From assembly GCA_025201765.1 (NCBI GenBank), contig MU623477.1, forward strand, positions 27,271 through 91,270: a DNA stretch of 64,000 bases, written 5' to 3'. The notes below the pieces were generated by a model. That model worked only from the letters and a program-made list of their open reading frames with translations, was not told where the DNA came from and ran no database searches. How positions within the stretch are numbered: the first letter of the stretch is position 1; each line of letters starts with the position of its first letter. The translations under genes were made by a program, and so were the position numbers. Positions 56,887 to 64,000 of this stretch are shown here, piece after piece. The DNA comes from Daldinia sp. FL1419 (Eukaryota > Ascomycota > Sordariomycetes > Xylariales > Hypoxylaceae).

Positions 56887-58500
56887 TTAAAAGACAAATA
56901 CGAAACCCACAGCTATCGCAACGATGAGCGCCAGTGGCAAATCGAACAAAGCTGAAGCACGAAAGGCCGTTAGACTCGCCCCTTGAGAATCATCGCCGTC
57001 GTCTATGCCGGGATCGATATTGCTCGCCGAGTTCTGGTCGATGTTAAATGTCCGTTTCGCTGCGGGCGCTAGGGCATCGTTGGCGAAATCCGAGGACCTC
57101 CAATCCGACCAATCATGGGTTAATAGACCCCTAATTAAATTTCGTTATTAGAATGGTGCTTTCGTACTCAGGGGGAAATACGACGAAACTTACCAGCTTT
57201 CATCCCGATCCTGAGTCCCTTCGCGGATGTAGTAACTTCCCCCTAATGACCAAATTATCCATCCAGCATTCGCTGATGGCACTTTATCCAAGAGGCACGA
57301 CACGTATGGGTCTTGTTTCGCCGTGCCATTTTGTACGAGACCAAATTCTGTTATAACAACCGGGAACTGATTCTTGGCTTTGTCTGTCAAGGCTCTGAAT
57401 CCAGCGTTGTATAATTCAACTTCAACAAGAGTGCAATTGCTCGTTCCAGGTCCAGCGATATTGTCATAGGCGTGTAACTCAAGAACTAATTTGTCCGCGA
57501 GGCCTGAAAAGTCGTCTTTATTGAACGTAGCCGACCCGGGCGTGAGTGCTGTCCCGTTGACGACGGGGCTTAAGTCCTGATCGGAATCCAGTCCTGAGAG
57601 GAATATCAAGACGTTTCCGTTGGCTTTATGAATGGCGCTTGAGCCCTGTTTGACGTAGTTATACCAACTTTCCCAATTGTAGGAACTGCTAGTGAGTGTG
57701 GCATCGTTCAGGGGTATGCGGAGCTCATTCCGCAGAGACATTGATGTGAGACTGGGCCATGTTTTCCCCTGCTTAATATCAGTAATTTAACCCGTCAAGA
57801 GCGAAGATACAATTTTACAGACGCGAGTTGCCATAAAAGATAAACCTCGAGTCCAGTTTTCGACGTTGAAGAATTCGTCGCCCCACCAGGAATTCCCATC
57901 CAGGGGGCTGCAGCACCAACCCGCTTTTGAGATATGATTGTCCAAATGAACGTAGATCTCCTGCTTCGCGCATTCGGCTGCGATGGCGTCGAAGACCTTC
58001 CGACGTTTTTATTAGCCGCGGAGGTTTAATATGGATTCTGATAAATGTTGACCAACCTGTAACCGCGTCGTTTTTTCGTCGAAAGACGGGTTATTGGCAA
58101 TGATCTTATCAAGCACGGCTTTCCCACCATTCTGTCCTAATACATCGGCGAGAGCTTTCTGAATCGTTACATCGGTCTTTTCATTATCGTAATATTGGTC
58201 TATCATTTCAGTAGCATACGTAAGCCGGATCGTATTCATTCCTAAGCTCTTGACCCGCGAGACGATTGATTTGACAGATTGATATTGTAACCCTTCCGGG
58301 ATCATGGTGTCTAGAGACCCCGGCCAGTTCACGCCGACGTAAGTGACGGTTGAGCCGGCTGCATCGTGTATCCACCGGCCGGAAGTAACGAAAGGACCGT
58401 TCGGCCAAGTTGCGCGCGGCGTATTTGATGAAGCAGAAGCGAAGACACCAACGATAGCTAGGTAGGCGGGTACCCAGTACTTCCAAAGATGGTTTGCCAT
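56887..58500 (-). CDS. GPI-anchored GH5 family endoglucanase-like glycoside hydrolase
   Basis: Exons 58057-58500, 57823-57996, 57194-57768 and 56887-57130 give 478 aa. There is a signal peptide (about 1-24). GH5 landmarks: VGVNWPG, NTIRLTYATEMID, the acid/base in SMSLRNELR (Glu221), VLELHAYDN and the nucleophile in VVITEFGL (Glu347), then WIIWSLGGSYYIREG and WGLLTHDWSDWR. The C-terminus is Asp/Gly/Ser-rich followed by a hydrophobic tail (LPLALIVAIAVGFVFVF), the pattern of a GPI-anchor signal, so it probably sits on the wall or plasma membrane. The intron 57769-57822 has an unusual GTCTGT donor, chosen because it restores the motif WPSLTSMSLRNEL. The donor GTTGGT of the first intron is also non-consensus. 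The polysaccharide target is not evident. Confidence 0.88.
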
Positions 58501-60001
58501 TTCAAACGAATGTGATGTGTAGTTGAAGATGAAAAGTTCAAAATAAAACCATGGCTGCTGTGTTTCCCGGTCAAAATGGTTTTGGATTTATCTGATTTAT
58601 CATACTTAAGGTAACCAAACCAAACCCAACGCGAACATTTTAGCGGGCGCATAATCGTTTCATCGACTCGGTTTCGTGTTTAGAGGCCAAGAAAGGTGAC
58701 TTGGTAAGCCGATCGCTCTCGAACACGTTTTTATTGGGTGGTAGTTCCCGACTCGTGGTGGGGATAAAGCGCATCAAACGGTCAAAGATCTGCTAAGTTT
58801 AGACGGCGAAACGGCGTGTCGATTTGTGGTGGAGTACCTATTGTTTATTCTTTCGGCGTCTTCCTATGCACGTACCACCCAGCTTATACCGTTGCATAGG
58901 TACATATTATTTGTTTGTTTTAACTATGCAGAATACCTGTGACGTCAATATGTAACTAGCGGAAGACTTCAAATGTTTAGTTTGGGACACATTAGAAAGT
59001 TTATATATCGCCTACCACATAAGGATATAAAGCGTTAGGTAACGTTTCTATTTTGTATTAGCTTACAAGTTCTCGTACAGGGGCAGAATCAGCTTACCAA
59101 CAAACAAGTGTTCCCTCCGCAAACCGCTACAAATCAGACACCGCGAAGTATATCCTATAGTTATCGTTCATCGACACAACTCAAGCCATTATTAGTTCAA
59201 TTCTTAAATCATATTTGAACAGTTTAAGCTTTCGTTAGTAAAACGACCAAGTTTTATCTTGGGTGAGTTTTGGGTTGTCAGATTTGATATCCGAGGATTA
59301 AAAATTCATAGAAGGTACGATGTAAAGATGTACTTCGTATAACTGGGCTTAGGTACGGAAAGGCCCACTATTACATCTCGCCATCCAAATATTGCTTAGG
59401 TGCTGAGAGTCCTTCTCTCCCCTTATTTCCGTAAAAACGTTCAACTTGTTATTCATGAATCATATGTCTACACGCATCGCTTCAACTCCCTTCGTCGTAG
59501 ACTTCGGGATCAATCCCCCCCCCCCTAAAAATGCGACCCTTCCAAGTAGAGTTCGGATAGCACCATCTAATACGAGGACTTGAGTCCTCTAAAAGCTCTT
59601 GGCACCCTACAGCTCCCCGGCAGTCCGCATTATAATTGAGCATCTTGAAGTATTTATACCGGAGCGTCCGACTGATAAGAGGAGCGGGTATTCTATCAAC
59701 GACCGTAACCCGTTCTATCAAGTGCTCGGGTAGGCGGTCCCGCGACAACTTTGGAATAGCACGCCCTTGGGAAATTTTGCCATTCTGCCAACGTCGCCCA
59801 TCTATCGGTGTACCTCTACGCGGGAGGCGAACTAGATCGTCCACGGCACAATGGTAAACCACTAGGTGAAGCTTTGAAAGAAGCGAGATTCTTACTCGTT
59901 TTAAGCTACCTAGTTAATATAAGCCATGCTCGCTTCGGCGTGTTCAGCCCGTAGGTTTCCGGTAGGCCAGGTTTGGAGTTGTACGAATCCTGGGTCGCGA
60001 T
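58501..60001. other. intergenic, 1.5 kb
   Basis: No supported gene. An open stretch at 59482-59862 (minus) has no ATG at its start and no family motif. A C-homopolymer of about ten lies at 59515-59525. Confidence 0.4.
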
Positions 60002-61342
60002 TCAAGGCGGCCATCCCATATTGAAATCAATCAGATCTGGGACCTCGGTTGTTATCGGAAACGTATAGTCGAATTGTGGTATAGCTGAGGCTCCCTCTAT
60101 TTCTACGGAAAACTTTTGGTTGTGGTGGATTGGAATATCCGTCGCCAACCGTGTAGGCTTGTCTACTGCGGATTGTGAGCCTTGTTCTGCCCCAAGTCCG
60201 CGTAGAACCATATCAGCTTGATTTTCCAGATCCGCCTCCCGATTGAAAATATTTTGTGTGTCGTCCCGATATATTCCCTTGCCTTTTTTAAGGATGTCGC
60301 GTTCGGTTTCCTGCGGATCACCGGTTTTTTCTGGTTTCCTCGTTGCTTTCTGGTGGTTATTTTGCATCGCGATACCCGAATCCAGCGTCGGCGATGAACG
60401 AAGGCTATGAGAAGCGCTCGCTGGCTCGAGGGCTTTGGCATTTTCGCTCGTCCACCGATCTATGATCACTTGTAGCCCGTCTCCTAGTATGTCTTTCTTA
60501 AAAGTATCTAGGTCCCTTTCTTCACATGGAAGATTGCAAGTTGCTACGCCCCTCGCTTCTAGAAACTCGGCCAAGAGTGTTGGCCCTTGGGCCGCCATAA
60601 AATCCTGAAAAACACATAAGTCGTCGGAAAGTTCTCGGTCGCGGTACGGTGTTCTCGGCCGCGGATGTGGGGAGAAAATAACGTCGAAGACCGCAAACCA
60701 TTGCTGTTCTTCCGGCAGTTTAGATGACACCCTCTGGCTAAGTGCTCTTTTTTGCTTCTCCGAAATGCCTTCCATTACGACAGAGGGTTGGGGCGTACAG
60801 CTTCTCAGCCCGATATGCGAGTCTCTTTCATCCTCATCTTGAAATGTAGCGCTACAAACTGGGCAGTGTATTGGTTTGCGATGACATCGTGCTATGTGCT
60901 GCTTAACATCACGGACTCTGGCTAGGAAGTATCTATAACAATCCCTATAGCGAACCGGATCCTTCTTGGCGTAAGGGCAAGCCAGCCAAAGTCGGCGATC
61001 CTGTGCTCGTCGCTTTGTAAAGCTCTTTTGGCTCTGCTTTTCCCCAGTGGTTGTCGAAGCACAGTCTGACGTGCGATTACGTTTACGCGGCCGGTCATCA
61101 TGTTCATGCTCAACTAGTTCGAATGCGGTTTCAGTGCTGTCGATCACTACAGCGCACTCATCCTGCTGAGGACCCCACGAGTCTTTATACGTTTCCATCA
61201 CCACTTTCAGAAATAATTCCTTCCACTTAAATAACGGGTGCTCCTCTTCGATTGGTGGCGTGTCTGCGGAGCAAATTGAGTTTGGCGTTGCAGAGTCGTC
61301 GGGTTCCCATAAATATGTAATGTCGTATCCAGACCGTCCCAT
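60002..61342 (-). CDS. fungal zinc-finger (C2H2/C2HC-like) protein
   Basis: Single 446-aa frame. A central block at about 120-182 carries a fungus-specific zinc-finger pair: LACPYAKKDPVRYRDCY ... RVRDVKQHIARCHRKP, then HCPVCSATFQDEDERDSH...C. The core pattern (CPY-x-KRDP, VKxHxxRxHxxPxxCPxC) is found in many fungal proteins annotated as C2H2-type domain proteins. A helical segment follows at about 190-300 (QQWFAVFDVIFSPHPRPRTP). The C-terminal third is disordered. Basic residues at 84-91 (RPRKRNR) may be a nuclear signal. These proteins are presumed nuclear, but targets are unknown. No introns are needed. Confidence 0.82.
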   Translation of the reverse strand: MGRSGYDITYLWEPDDSATPNSICSADTPPIEEEHPLFKWKELFLKVVMETYKDSWGPQQDECAVVIDSTETAFELVEHEHDDRPRKRNRTSDCASTTTGEKQSQKSFTKRRAQDRRLWLACPYAKKDPVRYRDCYRYFLARVRDVKQHIARCHRKPIHCPVCSATFQDEDERDSHIGLRSCTPQPSVVMEGISEKQKRALSQRVSSKLPEEQQWFAVFDVIFSPHPRPRTPYRDRELSDDLCVFQDFMAAQGPTLLAEFLEARGVATCNLPCEERDLDTFKKDILGDGLQVIIDRWTSENAKALEPASASHSLRSSPTLDSGIAMQNNHQKATRKPEKTGDPQETERDILKKGKGIYRDDTQNIFNREADLENQADMVLRGLGAEQGSQSAVDKPTRLATDIPIHHNQKFSVEIEGASAIPQFDYTFPITTEVPDLIDFNMGWPP

Positions 61343-62165
61343 CGTCTTGTGAACGGGAAAGATAACGAAGCCGTCCTCACCAAGACGAAGACATGTTTCG
61401 CTAGATATCGGAATATTCTATGAAACAAGATATACGCAAACCCGGTAGAGTAAAGTTGGAAATCCATTCCACGCGGCCTGGCGCGGATGATAGCGGTTTT
61501 TGTGACAGTGAAGATAGAGGGAACACTAGCCAACTCATCTAAGTCTACGCATACTCTGGCATTTTGTCTATGCGGCTCAGCATGTATATATGCATGCAGA
61601 ACACTGCAGTGCTCTTATGCAAGGTTTGTTCTGATGACCCGGATCTTGGCTCCCCGTTATTGGACGAAAGTCGGTCACTCCGCATTAGCACGGTTGCCTT
61701 TGTGCCGGGACCGTTCGCATCGTGTATCCGTGGGTTGAACCGCGCTCCATCACTCCGGCGGGTGTGTGGCTTAGTCTTATATCCCCCGCGTGTTTTTTAT
61801 TGAGCATCCCCGTCCCGTCATGTAAAGGCACTTGCGACGGCCGGTTTTGAGGTAAGCAATACCCCAAGTCCACCTTCTACTTCTACTATAGCGAAGGAAG
61901 GTAAGCAATCACGACTATCGGCAAAATTGTTTCTTATGGTGATAACTGATTTTACTACAATTAGTACGTGAATCTATAGTTAGTTAACCTGGGTGCCTTT
62001 AAACTTATATGCCTCGCATTTTATTGCCGTTCATCATCACTCACGAAATAAACGCCTTACCACCGCTAAATAGCTCAAAGCCTGGTTTCTTCATGCAGAG
62101 TAACGTGAAGTGTACTCTCCGACTGTTGAAGATACACAAGTAACTTTGTATGTAGTTGATGCTTG
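61343..62165. other. intergenic, 0.8 kb
   Basis: Promoter side of the zinc-finger gene, then a transition toward the A+T block. Nothing coding is supported. Confidence 0.4.
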
Positions 62166-64000
62166 ACAAGGCTCCGGTTAATATTGATAAATCTTAAATA
62201 ATTATAATAATTGGTTGTGGATAACTTAATTTATTAAGGTTTGTTATAATTAAGCAATATTTTATTTTATATTTAAATTATTTAAAATTTATTTGGATAA
62301 TTTAATAGTAATTTAATATTTGGTTAAATTCTTTTATTAAGGGAATAAGTATTATTTTAATAAAATTAGAAATAATGAGATTAATTGAGATAGGTTAATT
62401 GGTAGATAGGTAAGAGTGAAATATTTTTAATAAGGATAAAATAATATAAATAATATATTTGAAGAAATAAATATTAATAAAATATATTTTGTATAGGTTA
62501 AGAAGTGGTTGTATTTAAATTTATAAATATTTTATATATAAATTATTTTTAATTATTTTAATTTGATATTAATTTCTTTTTTATTTGGATTTAATTATTT
62601 GTTAAATTATAACCTATTATTATAAAAATTTTATTTATATTTTGTATAAATTTCTTAATAAATTCTTATATTAATAGAAATAATTTAATTATTATATAAA
62701 CTAATGTTTTTATATTTTTAAATAAATTGATTATAATATATGATTTAATAGTTGTAATTGAAATATTTGTTAGTATATTTGTAATATTTTAGAATATTAA
62801 TATTTTTTTAATTTATTTATATAAATTTTATTTAATTATTTTTTAAATTTTTTAGGTTTGTTATTATTTTAATATAATAATTTTAATATTAATAATTAAT
62901 TTTTAATTATATTAATACTTTTTAATTAAATTTTAATTTATTATATTTAATTATTATTTAATTACTATTAATTTTTACTATTTAAATACAATAATTTTAA
63001 CATTTATAATTAATTTTTAATTATATTAATATTTTTTAATTAAATTTTAATTTATTATATTTAATTATTTTTTAATTATTATTAATTTTTTTTAATTTAT
63101 AACCAATTTTTTTATTGGTGGTTGAATGACTTATGTTCTCAGTTTGGCATACGACCCCTAAAAAGTACTTGTGTATTTATTATTATATAAAGATAGGTTT
63201 CCCACCTATTTCTCCTAAATAACTTTTTTTTTAAAATAATTATAATATATTAATTTTATCCTTATTATTATTTATTTTATTATTATTTTATTTTTATTTT
63301 ACATATATATTTATTAATATTGATTAATATTATTAAATAATTAATAATATAGATTAATAAGGTTAGAAGAATTATTATTATAATAATTTAGAAACTTTTA
63401 TTATAGTAATATAAATAATATTAATATTATATTTTTAATTACCCTTATAATAAATAATTGTTATTTAATATTATTCAATCTTTAAGATATATACCTTCCC
63501 AAATTATCATCTTTATTATTATATTTATTTTTAATATTTATCCTTATAATATTTTAACCAAAGAATTTAATATAAATATAAAGCCATATCTTATTTAATA
63601 ATATAGATGTTATTTAGGTAGAAAATATAAATATATTTTATAAATTAATAAAATATCTACCTTTTTAAAATATAATGTTTATTAATTAATTTAATCATAA
63701 AATTATAAGATAAATAGGTATTATTTTTATAAATATAACTTTTAAACAAAAAATAATTTAAATATTATAAATAATAAGAAATTTTGAAATTATAGATTTA
63801 AATTTCTTATATATATATATATTTAATAAAGTATTGATCAAATATAAAAAATATTTTAAAGGATTTATTATAAACAATTTCGTTAATATATCAAAATTAA
63901 TTAGGATTATTTTATAAATAATATTAATATAAAGAGATATTTATATAAAAAAATTAAATATTAATTATATAGAAGTATTTAATAATCTTATATTTGTAAA
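62166..64000. repeat. extreme A+T block (RIP-like, repeat-derived)
   Basis: From about 62166 composition changes abruptly. In 62281-62340 only 6 of 60 bases are G or C, and in 63001-63060 only one. No open reading frame survives. Blocks like this are typical of repeats destroyed by repeat-induced point mutation (C to T on both strands) in Pezizomycotina. One less mutated island at about 63110-63180 has near-normal composition. The block continues past the end of the window. What the original repeat was cannot be read from it. Confidence 0.8.
62881..63089 (+). repeat. two direct copies, offset 112 bp, within the A+T block
   Basis: About 98 bp starting AATTTTAATATTAATAATTA at 62881 recur with few differences from about 62992. 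The spacing of 112 bp makes a tandem duplication that is still recognisable despite the composition bias. Confidence 0.6.

Noticed and set aside
59482..59862. Open minus-strand frame of about 126 codons
   Set aside because: Protein-like in places, but it has no ATG at its beginning, no recognisable motif and no splice context; chance length is plausible in 1.5 kb of spacer.
1..64000. Secondary-metabolite gene cluster
   Set aside because: The reductase, tyrosinase, transporter relic and aminotransferase relic are far apart and no core synthase (PKS, NRPS, terpene synthase) is present.
1..64000. CRISPR array or bacterial operon structure
   Set aside because: No regularly spaced repeats; introns and gene families are fungal.

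Overview
The window is nuclear DNA of a filamentous ascomycete (Pezizomycotina), probably a Sordariomycete-like plant-associated or saprotrophic mould. The reasons are short 50-130 nt introns with GTAAGT-type donors, fungal-only gene families (VID27, AA9 monooxygenase, secreted tyrosinase, C2H2/C2HC finger proteins), long intergenic spaces carrying dispersed TAGGTAGGTACC-type palindromes, and a terminal block of extreme A+T content that looks like RIP-mutated repeat DNA. The genus is inference only. Exon structures below were built by hand from donor/acceptor sites, reading frame and family motifs.

Layout. 0-5.3 kb: an orphan acidic protein with three related segments (+), an AA9 lytic polysaccharide monooxygenase (-), and an NADP-dependent medium-chain double-bond reductase (-). 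7-14.3 kb: a large REB1/TTF1-like Myb protein (-) and a membrane-anchored double amidohydrolase (-). 15.4-19 kb: a 5-exon low-complexity protein (-). 20-26 kb: a mitochondrial-type AAA ATPase (+), a short-chain dehydrogenase relic, and VID27 (+). 27.5-33 kb: a secreted beta-lactamase-fold serine hydrolase (+), then a gene graveyard holding an unidentified relic (-) and a PDR-type ABC transporter relic (+). 33.4-35 kb: trehalose-6-phosphate synthase (-). 37-44 kb: an accessory block with a 10-exon HSPA12-like Hsp70 ATPase (-), a GIMAP/AIG1-like GTPase with coiled coil and hydrophobic tail (+), and an unrecognised coiled-coil protein (+). 45.5-46.8 kb: secreted tyrosinase (-). 47-52 kb: gene-poor DNA with a 767-bp PIF/Harbinger-like element bounded by TTA duplications, and an acidic orphan (+). 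52.6-58.5 kb: a secreted Asp-box protein (+), an ACC-synthase-like aminotransferase relic (-), a secreted L-asparaginase (+) and a GPI-type GH5 glycoside hydrolase (-). 60-61.3 kb: a zinc-finger protein (-). 62.2-64 kb: the A+T block.

The genes do not form an obvious pathway or biosynthetic cluster. Housekeeping genes (trehalose synthase, VID27, AAA ATPase, Myb protein) alternate with secreted scavenging enzymes (AA9, GH5, tyrosinase, asparaginase, serine hydrolase) and with lineage-specific genes. Four separate dead genes sit in the spaces between live ones, which were recognised only by reading the intergenic frames. The best candidate for something undescribed is the 37-44 kb trio (Hsp70-like ATPase, GTPase, coiled-coil orphan), but any functional link between them is inference from adjacency.
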